Shown here piece after piece: positions 38,457-51,770 of a stretch of DNA of 64,000 bases (positions are counted from its first letter, which is position 1; the number at the start of each line of letters is the position of its first letter). The stretch comes from Sapria himalayana (lineage: Eukaryota; Streptophyta; Magnoliopsida; Malpighiales; Rafflesiaceae). The notes beneath the pieces were generated by a model. That model did not search any database, was not told the origin of the DNA, and saw only the letters and a list, made by a program, of their open reading frames with translations. Location: the NCBI GenBank assembly GCA_029783825.1, contig JAREIK010002666.1, positions 1 through 64,000 on the forward strand. The letters are read 5' to 3'. The translations under genes and the position numbers were made by a program.

Positions 38457-38519
38457 TAAATAAATAAATAAATAATAAATAAATAATAAATAAATAATAA
38501 ATAAATAATAAATAAATAA

Positions 38520-38600
<81 letters not shown>
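38457..38600. repeat. (AAAT)n / (TA)n patch inside the GATA array
   Basis: A run of 'aataaataaata' with 'aataataaat' variants, followed by about 50 bases of (TA)n. A local slippage product within the larger array. Confidence 0.9.
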
Positions 38601-38603
<3 letters not shown>

Positions 38604-38802
38604 AGATAGGCAGATATATAGAATAATAGATAGATAGATAGATCGATAAGAAGAAATAAAGAAATATAGATAAATAGATAGAATTAAATAAAGATACATA
38701 GAAGATAGAAAGATAGTTAGATGAATATACATATTGATATATAGATAGATATATAGATAATTAGATAGAAAGATAGTTAGATTGATAAATAAATAGATAG
38801 AT

Positions 38803-38839
<37 letters not shown>

Positions 38840-41269
38840 TATATATAGCTAGAAAGATAAATAGATTGATAGATAGGGAGATAGATAGATAGATATATAG
38901 ATAGGGAGATAGTTAGATATATAGATAGATATACATATAGATAGATAGATAAATTAATAGGCAAAAAGATAAATAGATAAATACATACATAAATAGATAG
39001 ATAGATTGATAAATACACGGATAAATAGATAGACAAAAAGACAGATAAATAGATGGATGGAGGGATTGATAGAAATAAAGATAGATAGATTGAGAAAAAA
39101 TAAATCGATCTATAGAAATATAGATAGACAAATATATAGATTGATAGATAGATAGATAGATATATAGAGAGATAGACATATTAATAAATAGAAAGAAAGA
39201 TAGGTACCTAGACATATAGATAATTAGACAGATAGATAATTAGATAGATGGATAGATTGACATATGATAGATAGACAAATAGATAGAAAGTTAAATAGAT
39301 ATATAAATAGAATGACAGAGAGATAAACATATAGATAGATAGATAGATAAATAGATAAATAGATAAAAGAGACATATAAATAAATAGATAGTTAGGTAGA
39401 TAGATAAATAGAGATATAGATAGATAGATAGACAAATAAATAGATAGATAGATAGATAGAAAAATAGACAAAAATATAAATAGATAAATAGAGAGATAAA
39501 ATGATATACATATCGATAGATATATAGATAGACATATATATATATAGATTACATATAGATATATTGATAGATAGACTCATTAACAAGTCGATAGGTAGTT
39601 AGATAGATAGATATATAGATAGATAAAAAATTAGATAGATAGTAAGAGAGACATATAAAAAAATAGATAGAAAGACATTTAGAAAGACAAATAGAAAGAT
39701 AGATATATAGATAGATAGATAGATAGATAGACAGATAGATAAATAGATTAAAAATTAAATAGATAGAGAGATTATCAGATAGACATATATAGACAGATAG
39801 TTAGATTGAGAGATATAAAGAAAGAAATAAAGATAGATAGATTGATTGATAGTTATACAAATAGATACATTGACAGATAGATAGATAAATAGATAGATAG
39901 ATAGGTAGAAAGATAAATAGATAGATATATGGATAGTAATATTTATAGCTAGATAGAAAAATAGATAGATAGATAGATAGGATGATTGATTGATGATAAA
40001 CATATAGATAGATAAAAAGATAGATACATAGTTAAATAGATAGATATATAGTTAGATTGATATATAGTTAGGCAAATAAACATATAGATAGAGAGATAGA
40101 TTGACATAGAGATAGATAGAAACATAGATAGATAGAACGGAATATAGAAAGATAGATAGATAGACAAACAAACAAATAAATTAATAGTCAAATAGATTGA
40201 TTGATTGATAGATAGACAAACAAATAGACAAACTGACAGATAAAAGATATATAGATGGATAGATTGAAATATACATAGATAGATAGAAAAATAAATAAAT
40301 CGTTAGATAGAAAGATAGATAGACAAATAATAGATAGATAGATAGATAGGTATATAGATAGATATACATATAAATAGATAAAAAGATAGCAAGATTCCAA
40401 GACATATAGATAATTAGACAGATATATAATTAGATATATAGATAGATTGACAGATAGATAGATATACATATAGATAGATAGAATGATTAATTGATTGATT
40501 CATAGAGATATAGATAGATAGATGGATAGATAGAAAGATAGTTAAAATAGATAGATATATAGAATGATTGACAGATAGACAGAAAGATTTATAAATAAAT
40601 AGATATATAAATAAATAGATATATAAATAAATAGACAGACATACATATAGTTAGATAGATAGAAATGTAGATAGATAAATAGTGAGATAGATATATAGAC
40701 AAATAGATAGATAGATAGTCAGATAGAAAAATAGATAAATAGATAGATAAAATGATATACAAATAGATAGATAGATAAACAGATAGATAGATATATAGAT
40801 TACTTATAAACAGATTGATAGATAGACACATCAACAAGTTGACAAGTAGATAATTAGATAGATAGATAGATAGATAGATAGATATACAAATAGATAGATA
40901 GATAGACAGAAAAATAGATAAATAGATATTTAGAGAGACATATAGAAAGTCAGGTAGAAAGACAAATATAAACACACACACACACATATATATATATATA
41001 GATAGGTAGACAGACAGAATGATAGATAGATATATAAAAAATTGAAAATTAAATAGATAGATAGATCGATAGATAGACATATAGATAGATATTTACATAG
41101 ATAGATTGAGAGTTATAAAGAAAGAAAGATAGATAGATAGATTTATAGATAGATTTACAGATAGATAAATAGATAGATTGACAGATAGATAGATAAATAA
41201 GTAGATAGAAATCTAAATAGTTAGATATATGGATAGAAATATTTATAAATAGAAAAATAGATAGATCAG

Positions 41270-41658
41270 TAGATAAACAGATAGGTTGATATACATATAA
41301 TTCGATTGATAGATAGACATATAAATAAATATACAGGTAAAGAAATATATAGATAAATAAATAGATAGATAGATAAATAGATAGATAGATAGGGAGATAT
41401 GCAAATAGATGGAAAAATAGATTGACAAATAGATAGATAGATAGACAGACAGATAGATTAGATAGACAAAAAAAGATAGATAGATATACAGATAGAAACA
41501 TTGACAGATATATAAATAAAAAGATAGATAAATCGAAAAAATAATTGAAATAAAGAAAGAAAGATAGATAGAAAGTTACAAAGATTGATTGATTGATTGA
41601 TTGATATATAGATAGAGAGAAGATATATAGATATAGATCAATATAGAGTTTGATAAAT

Positions 41659-41698
<40 letters not shown>

Positions 41699-42090
41699 AT
41701 ATATAAATAGATAGATTAACACATAGACAAATAGATAGATATATATATATTCTAATACACAAATAGATAGATAGATAGATAGACTGATAATAAGATACTC
41801 AAAAAGAGATAGAAAGATAAATAGATAAATATATAGTATGATAGATAGATAAAAAGATAGAAAGATAGATAAATATACTATACAATAGCTAAATAAATAG
41901 ATAGATAGATAAATAGATCATGAGATAAATATATAGATAGATAAAAATATTCACAGATAGACAAATAGATAGATATACAGATAAAAAATAGATAGATAGA
42001 TAGATATATATATATATATATATAGACAGATAGATATACCAATATACATATAGACAAATAGACAGATAGACAGATACACATAGATAGACA

Positions 42091-42122
<32 letters not shown>

Positions 42123-44105
42123 GACATATATATAGATAGATAGTAGATAAATAGATAGATAGATAAGCAGATAGATAAATAAATAGATAGATAGATTGAT
42201 AGATAGATATACAATAATATAGAAAGACAAATAAATATTTAGATAGATAGACAAAAGACAAAAGAAAAATAGACAAATAAACAAATAGATAGATAAATAG
42301 ATAGAGCAATAGAAAGATAGAAAATTAGATAGATATATAGATAGACAGATAAATAGATTAAAAGAAAGTTAATCATATAGATAGATTTATAGATAAATAG
42401 ATAGAGATATAGACAGATAGAAAATTAGATCTAAGGATATTTAGATAGATAGATTGACAAATATATAGAAAGACAAATATATAAATAGATAGATAAATAG
42501 ATAGATAGATATACAAATAGATCGATAGATAGATAGATTGATTGATAGAATGATTAATAGATTGATAGACAAATAGATATATAAACTATTAGAAAGATAC
42601 ATAGATACACAAATAAACAGATATACATATAGAGAGATAGATAGATAAAAAGATATATATATATATAGATAGATAGACACATAGATAGATTTATAGATAG
42701 CTAGATTGATATATTGATGGATAGGCTAATATACATATAATCAGATTGATAGATAAACATATAAATAAATATACAGGTAAAGAAATAGATAGATAAACAA
42801 ATAAACATATAGATAAATAGACAGATATATAGATCGATAGATAAATAGATAGATTAATAGGGAGATATACAAATAGATAGAAAAATAGTTTGAAAAATAG
42901 ATAGATAGTCCGGCAGATAGATAAATAGATTAGATAGACAAAAAGAACGATAGATAGATATACAGATAGAATGATAGACAGATATATAGATAAAAAGATA
43001 GATAAATCGATAAAAAGATTGAAATAAAGAAAGAAAGATAGAAAGATATATAGATAGATAGATAGATAGAAAGATAGATAGATAGATTGATTGATCGATA
43101 GATAGATAGAAGATATATAGATATATAGATCGATATAGAGTTTGATAAATAGATAGATATATAATGATTTATAAAAAGATAGATCAACACATAGACAAAT
43201 AGATAGATATACAGATGTTCTAATAGACAAATAGATAGATAGACTGATAAAGAGATACTCATAAAGAGATAGAGAGATAAATAGATAAATATATAGTATA
43301 ATAGATAGATAAATAGATATAAAGATAGATAAATATACCCAAATAAATAGATAGATAGATAAATAGATCAAGAGATAGATATATAGATAGATAAACAAAT
43401 TCATAGATAGAAAAATAGATGAATATACAAATTAAAAATAGATAGATAGATAGACAGACAGATATATAGATAGATATACAAATATACAGATAGAAAAATA
43501 GATAGATAGACAGATACACATATAGATAGACAGATTGATTGATTGATTAATTGACATATATATAGATAGATAGTAGATAAATACACAGATAGATAAGCAG
43601 ATAGATAAATAGATAGATAGATAGACAATAATATAGAAATACAAATAGATAGTTAGATAGATCGACAAATAGACACTAGAAAAATAGACAAATAAAAAAA
43701 TAGATAGATAGATATATAGAACAATAGAAAAATAGAAAATTAGATAGATTGATAAATAGATTAAAAGATAGTCAATCATATAGATAGATTTATAGATAAA
43801 TATATAAACATATAGACAGATAGAAAATTAGATCTATGGATATTTAGATAGATAGATAGACAAATATATAGAAAGACAAATAGATAAATAGATAGATATA
43901 TAGATAGATGGATAGACACACAGATTGATTGATAGAATGATTAATAGATTAATAAATAGATAGATATATAAACTATTAGATAGATACATAGAAACACAAA
44001 TAAACAGATATACATATAAAGAGATAGATATATAAAAAGATATATAGATAGACAAATAGACTCATAGATAGATTTATAGAGAGCTAGATTGATATATTGA
44101 TGGAT
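41270..44105. repeat. Two higher-order units of about 1.44 kb within the GATA array
   Basis: The segment 'atacaggtaaagaaata' occurs at 41,330 and 42,770, exactly 1,440 apart. In the same order, 'atatagagtttgataaatag', 'ttctaata.acaaatagatag', 'cagattgattgattgatt' and 'gaaaattagatcta' recur with offsets of 1,400-1,495. The ordered set of rare words shows duplication of whole units, not chance similarity of GATA DNA. Confidence 0.85.
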
Positions 44106-44999
44106 AGGCTGATGGAGAGATAGGAAAATTATTAGTAGGTAGATAGATAGACAAATTGATAAACCACTAGATAATTAGAAAGATATATAGTGACAAGTAG
44201 ACAAATTGATTAGAAGACATGTAAATAGGTAGAAAATAAAATTGGTCAACAGGTAGACACATAGATAGATAGATAGATAGATAGATAAACAAGTATGCAA
44301 ATAGATAGATATACATATAGATAGAAACACAGATTGATAAATAGATAGATAGATAGATATACATATACCCAAATAGAAACATAGACAAATAGACATATAT
44401 ACAGATAGATAGATCATTATATAGATAGATAGATAGATAAACATGTAGATAGTTAGACATATAGATAGATAGATAGAAAGATAGAAAGATAGAAAGATAG
44501 AAAGATAGAAAGATAGAAAGATAGAAAGATAAATAGAAAGATAGACAAAGATAGATATATAGGCAGATATACATATTGGAAAATAGACAAATATATATAT
44601 AAATAGATTGATACACAGATAGACATACAAATTGATAGATAGATAGATTGATAGATCAACAGATATACTGATAGCCAGATATACAAGTAGATACATAGAA
44701 AAATAGACATATAGACAAATAGATAGAAAGATAAATAGAAAGATAGTCAGATATAAAGATAGATAGATAGACATATTAATAGATGCACAGATAGATAGAT
44801 AGATAGATAGATAGTTTCATAGATAGATAGATAGTTAACTAGATTTGTACATAGATAAACATATAGATAAGCATGTAGAAAGATATACAGATAGAAAGAA
44901 AGATAGATAGATAGATATATAGATAGATAGATAGGAAGAAAGATTAATAGATAGAAGATTAAAAGATAGAAAGATAGACAAATAGATAGACAGATTGAT

Positions 45000-45032
<33 letters not shown>

Positions 45033-45913
45033 AAAAATACATAGACATTTTAAAAGATTAATTGATAGAAAGATAGACAAATTGATAGATAGATAAATAG
45101 ATAAATTGTTAAATAGATAAAAAGATAGATAGATTGATAGAATTATAGAATGATATATAAAGTGATAGTTAGATAGATGGATAGATTATTAGAAAAATAA
45201 ATAGAGTGATAGATAGATAGATAGATAGATGGATAAATAGATATATATATATATATATATATATATTGATATATTGATAGATCAAATGATATATAGATAG
45301 ATAGATACATTATTAGATTTATATATAGATAGATATATTAATAGATATGTAAGTAGATAGATAGATAAATAGATAGATAGATATATATATATATATATGC
45401 ATATATTTATATATGTGTGTGTGTGTGTAGAGTAAGATAGTCAAATAGACAAATAGATAGATAGATAGATAGAGAGATATATGGATATATAGATGGATTG
45501 ATAGTTTGATAGATAGAATAACAAATATATAGATTAATAAATAGGTATATATATAAGTATATAGATTAATAGATAGATAGTAGATAGATAGAAATATAGA
45601 AATATTGAAAATAGATAGATAGATATATATATATATATATAGATAAAAAGATAGATAGGTATAAAGATAGATATTTTGATAGATAGACATATATATATAT
45701 ATATTTATATTTATTTATATATATATATTTATATATATAGTTAGATAGATAGATAGAAAGATTGAAAGATAATAGCTAGACTGATAGATAGATAGATAGA
45801 TCAATAGCTAGATAGAAAATGAAATAAATAAATAAATAGAGAGATATATAGATATATAAATTGATAGACAATTAGATATATATACATATAGAAAGATAGA
45901 CAAATAAACATAT

Positions 45914-45926
45914 AGATAGACTGATA
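45914..45926. repeat. Left target-site duplication of LINE-B
   Basis: 'agatagactgata', repeated at 53,593-53,605. Because the target is itself GATA-like, a chance match is possible, but the word is next to the element on both sides. Confidence 0.75.
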
Positions 45927-46585
45927 GAAAAAAAAAACTCGGCGAAAACCCTTGCTCTCGGCGAAAACTCGGCGATAACTCGGCGATAACTCTCCTGTGA
46001 TTTTCTCTAGATTTCTCTCTCGCGATTTACCTTAAATTAACTGTTATGTGAATTGCTTCGTGGATTGCTGTTTGATTTAAGTTCTCTCGCATTTTCTATA
46101 ACGTTTTCATCTTGCGAATACCTTGTATAAACTGTTAATGTGAATTGTCGGGTGAAATATCGTGTAAATTGCTTTGGGAACGGCTATTGTATGTTATATT
46201 TGCAAAGTGTTATTATGAGTAACTGCTAGTTTTATGCAACGAAGTGTTCCTTAATTCTCTCGCGAAATTAAGAATATATATAAAAAGGAAAACTGTTATG
46301 GGCATGAAGTAATTCGGGCGAGCAAGAACAACAACACTTGTAAGAAATATTAAGCTAAATTAGATGCCGGAAGCCTTGGTTCTCTAGCGAAAATCCTCTC
46401 GCGATTTTCCTGGGTTATTTCTCTAGCTTTATGGAGTAAACGGTTCTTCGAACAGTTGTGGGAATTTCTGTGCAAATTGCTTTGTGATTCACTGTTCGAA
46501 AGTCTATAGTTTATGTGTAATTGCTAGATTATGCAAGTAAGAAGGAAGAACACTCCACTACTGTTCAAACCAAGTCCAAATCAAG
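45927..46585 (+). promoter_or_regulatory. LINE-B 5' leader with CTCGGCGA repeats
   Basis: After a short A-run the leader carries 'CTCGGCGA' at 45,938, 45,957, 45,968 and 45,979; the last three are spaced by 11 bases. It also has several 'ctctcgcga' words. It is much richer in G and C than the surroundings. Plant LINE leaders carry internal promoter activity, so these repeats are candidates for it; that function is inferred. Confidence 0.5.
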
Positions 46586-47954
46586 ATGAGTATGGAAAAA
46601 TCTGACTTATGTTTAAATAATAAGTCTTTTGCTTCGATGGTAAAGGGAACCATGCCGATTTCACGAATCCAAGGGAACAAAAACGGGCTCCCGGCCATCA
46701 TCTTCTCTGCTGAGGAATCTCGAAGGCTCTTAGAACCATTCTAATACATGCTCGTTGGTAAGTTCTCTCACGGCAGGCCTCGTGCGATTGGAGTTCAGAA
46801 ATTCATTAACAATTTAAAGCTCAAGGGGAAGGTGAAATTTGCTGATTTCGATGACAAGCATGTCGTGCTCCAATGCTCTCTACTGGAAGATCAATATCGT
46901 CTATGGCAGCGCGGATTATGGCAAGTTGATGGCTTCCCCATGCGTATACTGAAGTGGACAAAGGAGTTTACTCCTCTTGAAGAGCTGCTTATAGCTCTGG
47001 TTTGGTTTACATTGCCTTTTCTGCCACTTCACCTCTTTTATGAATCATCTCTCTATGCAATTTCATCGTGTTTGGGTAAGCCCATGTTAAGAGATGAAGC
47101 CACAAGAACCATGTCTAGGCCGAATAAAGCTTGTGTATGTGTCGAGCTAAACCTCTTAACTAAACCGCCTGATAAAGTATGGATAGGTAGTGGGGATGGG
47201 GAACAGGCCGAGGGGTATTTGCAAACTGTTATCCCCGAAAGCCTCCCTCCCTACTATACAAAGTGTAAGAGGCTCGGGCATGATATTTTATCGTGCAAGG
47301 TGGGGAAAGAAGACGAGCAGCAGCATGAGGGATGAGGTAGGAAGGAGATGCAATGGGTAAGGAAAGAGGAGGCTTTGGTTCTCAAACAAAATATCCAGCC
47401 GAAGGGAGATCTGAATAATGGAATAATTTCAAGCATCCCTCCAGATTATCCAAATATTATCCAGGATGAAGGAACCTTTAAAGAGCCAAACTTGGGGATA
47501 GAGAATGAGGTTAGCTTAAATAAAGGATGTGAGGAGGTAAAACACAAAAGAAAATATAAAAAAAACATCTAAAACAAGAATTGTATTGAAAGAAAGACTT
47601 GATGATGATGCGTGGATAGACGAGGATCTTCTGGATTTTCCTGAAGAAGATTCGGTAATTTTCAGTTGCCCTTCAATTCATAAGGGTGAAGAATCTCAAT
47701 AAGAGCCTGAGGCGAAAGCAAAGGATGATATATATATTTATAATGAAGATTGGGGGAATCTTTCAAGAACCCAATCCATGGAGGCCCTAAAGCAAATGAC
47801 CATGGTGCTTGGAAAACAGGTAAAATATAAGGAGATTAGGTATAAAATTCCTCACACTCCTAAAGCAGTAAGAAACCCAAAAAAATATGCTAACAGCTCT
47901 TATGAATCTAAGCGCACAACTCGAGCTCAAGCTAAATTAGTTTTTAATGGATAG
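46586..47954 (+). pseudogene. LINE-B ORF1 (DUF4283 / CCHC RNA-binding protein), broken
   Basis: The ATG at 46,586 gives 'MSMEKSDLCLNNKSF' in the same frame as the rest. A TAA at 46,742-46,744 interrupts just before 'YMLVGKFSHGRPR', which starts DUF4283 ('RLWQRGLWQVDGFPMRILKW', 'VCVELNL'). In the knuckle the first Cys is replaced by Tyr ('YTKCKRLGHDILSC'). A TGA at 47,333-47,335 follows. The charged C-terminal part continues in the same frame to about 47,570, then with a frame change as 'ERLDDDAWIDEDLLDFPEED' and a TAA near 47,700. It ends with 'TTRAQAKLVFNG' and TAG at 47,952-47,954, which overlaps the ORF2 ATG by eight bases as in LINE-A. Confidence 0.85.
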
Positions 47955-50900
47955 ATGCCTATAATGGAATGTTAGGGGGGTAGCCCCACGATAAATAGGT
48001 TAAGACTTTTAATTAAAGTACATAAAATCTCACTACTGATTATTGCAGAACCAATGGTTCTGCAAGATCAACTAAATAAATATAGAGAAATTTTAGGATT
48101 TAATAAGGCGTATGCTAATCTAAATAGTAAACTCTGGATTTTATGGCATAGTAAATTGAAAATTGAAATAATAAAAGATACTGAACAAATAGTACATTTC
48201 AAATTAGATAAGAGCACAAATCAAATAATCTCAGCAGTTTATGCAAAAAATGCCAAACAATCTAGGTTGGCTTTATGGGAAGAAATGAAAGATATAGCAA
48301 GTTGAAATTTACCTTGGATTATAGGAGGCGACTTTAACATAATTAGATGCCCTCAAGAAAAGAAGGGTGGCAAACCACCGGATAAGGTAGCCATGAAACA
48401 ATTTAATGATACAATAGCCATTACGAATCTAATGGAAATTGATTTCACCGGTTCAAGATATACCTGGTGCAACAATTGGAAAAAAAGAGGAGTTATCTGG
48501 GCTCGACTGGATAGGATTATGTGTAACATAAAGTGGGTCACCTCACAAGGGATTACGGGGCTTAGACACCTAAATAGAACTTGCTCTGAGAATAGCCCCC
48601 TGCTTATCACGATTCAAAGTAACCAGGGTAATACATCTAATTTTAAATTTCAAAATATGTGGGTAAAGCATGCGAGCTTTGCAGGACTCGTCAGAGAGTC
48701 TTGGAAAGAACCAGCAGAGGGTAAACTGAAGCAAGTTCTATCAATTAAACTTCTGAGGCTAAAAGCTTGTTTAAAAACATGGAATAAAGAGGTTTTTGGA
48801 AAATTAAACCAGGAGCTAAAAAACTTAGAAGAAAAAGTAGCGAAGCTGGAGGAAGATTTTGACTCCATGAATAACAATGAAACTCGGATAGAATTAAGTA
48901 AGGCTAAAGGAGAACTGAGATTGAAATTACACATGGAAGAAATTTATTGGAAACAACGAGCAAAAATAAAATGGTTAAAGGATGGGGATCACAAAACTAA
49001 ATTTTTTTATAATATGTCTAAAATAAAATCTCAAAAAAATAAAATTAAAGGTCTAATAAATAAAGATGGAAAATGGGTAGAAGAGAAAAGGAAATAGGTG
49101 CTTTCTTTAAAAATTTCTTTGAAAATCAACTATGTAGTCAGTCATGTAGGACAGATAATTCTCTAATGCAAGAGATTAGAGTGACCATTACGGAAGCTCA
49201 AAACCAATTAATGGAATTGATCCCAGAAGAACCAGAAGTCAAAGAAGCTGTCTTTAGTCTGGATAAAGATAGTGCTGTAGGACCTGATGGTTGGAATAAG
49301 TATTTTTATCAGGTAAACTGGAACACGATTAAAACTGAGCTAGTCCCTGCAATTGCAAGTTTTTTTGTAGGGGCGGAAATCCCAAAATCATGGCCAAAAT
49401 CTTATATAGTACTAATTCCTAAAAAAGAATCACCACAGAAATGTGAGGATTATAGACCAATAAGTTTATGTAATACTATGTATAAAATATTGGCCAAAAT
49501 ATTACAAAATAGGCTAAGCTTAATTTTACCTACAATAATATCTCAGGAACAAACTGGCTTTGTTAAACACAGATTAATGATTGATAATATAAAACTTGCA
49601 TCAGAAATGATGAAAGAAATAGGTGGTAAAGCTAGTGGAAAAAACTTAGTGGTCAAACTAGATCTATCGAAAGCCTTTGATAGAGTGGAATGGGATACCT
49701 TTTGCTTTGTGTTAAGAAGTTTCGGCTTCTCTGAGCTGACCATAGATTTAATTTATAGATGTATTTCAAGCACCTGGGTAAGAGTCATGGTAAATGGTAA
49801 GTTAAGTGAGGAATTTAAACCAAATAAAAGTTTAAGGCAAGGGGATCTGTTATCTCCCCTTCTTTTTGATATATATATAGAACTATTAATACGAAACTTG
49901 AATAAGAAAATATCCGAATGTAAGATAATGTCATTCAAACAACCAAGGAATACACCCAGAATTGGTTGTTTAGCCTACACAGATGACTTTATAATATTTA
50001 CTAATGCTAGCACAAAGTCTTTAATGAATCTTATGGATCTTCTGCAAATATTTGAAAAAGAAACAGGCCAAATGGTTAATAAAAGTAAATGTCAGTTTAT
50101 GCTTGCAAAAAATGCAAAACCAAAGTTAGTAGATAAAATAAAAAATATTACAGGTTTTGTGGAAATTAAAGCGGCATTAATGTATCTAGGTTGTCCGATA
50201 TATGAGGGGAGGTTGAAGGAAGAATATCTAACCTACCTTCAAGACAAATTAAGAAAGAAAATAGCATGATGGAAAGAAGAGCTCCTGGGATTTGGGGGGA
50301 GGATTACGTTGCTTTCACATGTATTACAAAGCACACACACACATATTATCAGTGATACATCCCCCTAAAAAATTTATTAAAAAACTCGAATCAGAAATGA
50401 CAAACTTCTTATGGGGTAAAAAACAAGGCATAAATAAACTACACTGGAAGGACTGTAAAAGTATCTATTATCCGAAAGAGGAAGCAGGCTTAGGTCTTAT
50501 GAGCCTCCAGGACTCGGCAGCTGCCTGGGACTGTAAAAGCTGGTGGAGACTTAAAGAAAGCGATAATCTATGGGCTAAATATATGCGGGTAAAATATTTA
50601 GATAATAAAAATAAGACTTCTAAGAAAGCTTCGAACAGTTGGAAGTCAATGGAAAAACAAAAAGAGATAGTAGACTCACACTCTATACTAATGAAGAGTG
50701 GCTGGAAATGGACGTTAACACCACAAGGAAACTTTTCCTTCAAATCGGCAAAAGATTTGGTCAGAAAGAAAAAACCGGTACAAACTCTATTTAAATGAGT
50801 ATGGCAAGAAAATGTCCTGCAAAAAATGTGCTCCTTCACATGGAAGGCATTATTGAACGCTATACCGGTAGATAGAAATGTACAAAAGAAAGGGATAAAC

Positions 50901-51770
50901 ATGGCTTCAAGATGCGAATGCTGTTCTCAAGCGGTTGAAACAACAGATCACTTGCTTTCGAATGGTCCCATTGCAGCAGAAAAAGTAAACATGAAAAGCC
51001 CCGCCAGGAAATGGCTTAATCAGAAACTGCCGCATCTAATTATTTGGTGCATTTTGAAATCTAGAAACAAAAGTAAATATGAAAATATAAGGATGAACTT
51101 AACAGAAATTATAAAAGATATTAAAAAGGAGATATATAATATATCAATAATAAAACCGATAGTAATACAGGATTTGGAACAAGAAAAGAAGCTTGAGAAT
51201 GAATTGGATCTCACATACAAAGTGTTAAAACAACAATAGGCTAAATGTATACAGTGGAATGCTCCGCCGGTTGGCAAACTTTCACTTAATACGGATGAGA
51301 GTTTTAGCAGGGACACTGGAATAGCAGGAGGAGGCGGGGTAATAAGAGATCATACAGGGATAGTACAGAGAGCATTTACTAGAGCTAGTAGGGCATCCTC
51401 GGCTTTAGAATCAGAAATTAGAGCATTAAAATCAGGGTTAGAGATATGTAAGCAGCTAAACTTTAAAAACATTGAAGTTCAGGTAGACTCAAAATTACTA
51501 GTTGATACGGTAATTAATAAGAAAATATTATGGAGGTATGAAGAGGATCTAGAAGTTATTCTTAATCTTTTTGAAGAACTGAAGGCCTCAATAATACATA
51601 TATATAGAGAAGCCAATAATCTAGCGGACTGTCTATCTAAAATAGGCACCACCAGAGGAAATATAGATTATAATGAGAAATTCATGCCAAATAAACTAAA
51701 GGGAATAGCATGTTTAGATAAAATGGGTTTTCCTTATATAAGAACAAATAAACAGACCACGAAGATATGA
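47947..51770 (+). pseudogene. LINE-B ORF2 (endonuclease / reverse transcriptase / RNase H), broken
   Basis: Start ATG at 47,947 ('MDRCL', stop, 'WNVRGVAPR'). Frames then give 'LIIAEPMV', a TGA at 48,303 before 'NLPWIIGGDFNIIR', and 'SENSPLL' where LINE-A has 'SDHSPLL', so catalytic Asp and His are lost. A frame change lies near 49,080. Reverse transcriptase spans about 49,340-50,270 with 'KLDLSKAFDRVEW', 'LRQGDLLSPLLFDIYIE' (P to L) and 'YTDD' instead of 'YADD' at about 49,976-49,987. The zinc-finger part 'SRCECC..ETTDHLL' near 50,920 lacks about 30 residues present in LINE-A. RNase H (about 51,270-51,650) has 'LNTDESF', 'ESEIRAL', 'QVDSK' and 'REANNLADCLS'. The stop is TGA at 51,768-51,770. 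Confidence 0.92.

Larger units (their letters stand above)
35464..45926. repeat. GATA-type tetranucleotide megasatellite, left part (about 10.5 kb)
   Basis: Almost every word is 'gata', 'gaca', 'aata' or 'gaaa' with GATA on the plus strand throughout. It is diverged rather than perfect and carries a higher-order period of about 1.2-1.45 kb, with local (AAAT)n and (TA)n patches. The minus strand (TATC)n has no stop codon in any frame. This explains the many 'YLSIYLSI' frames; none is a gene. The array is cut at 45,926 by LINE-B and resumes at 53,593 in the same orientation. Confidence 0.97.

Noticed and set aside
35404..45690. Dozens of minus-strand reading frames rich in Tyr, Leu, Ser and Ile, some with apparent membrane character
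   Set aside because: They are translations of the TATC strand of the GATA array, which has no stops in any frame. Overlapping frames are equally open and no domain or start context exists.
46748..47335. Treating LINE-B ORF1 as an intact gene starting at 46,748
   Set aside because: The true ORF1 start is the upstream ATG at 46,586 in the same frame; the 46,748 ATG only follows an in-frame TAA, so this is a broken gene.
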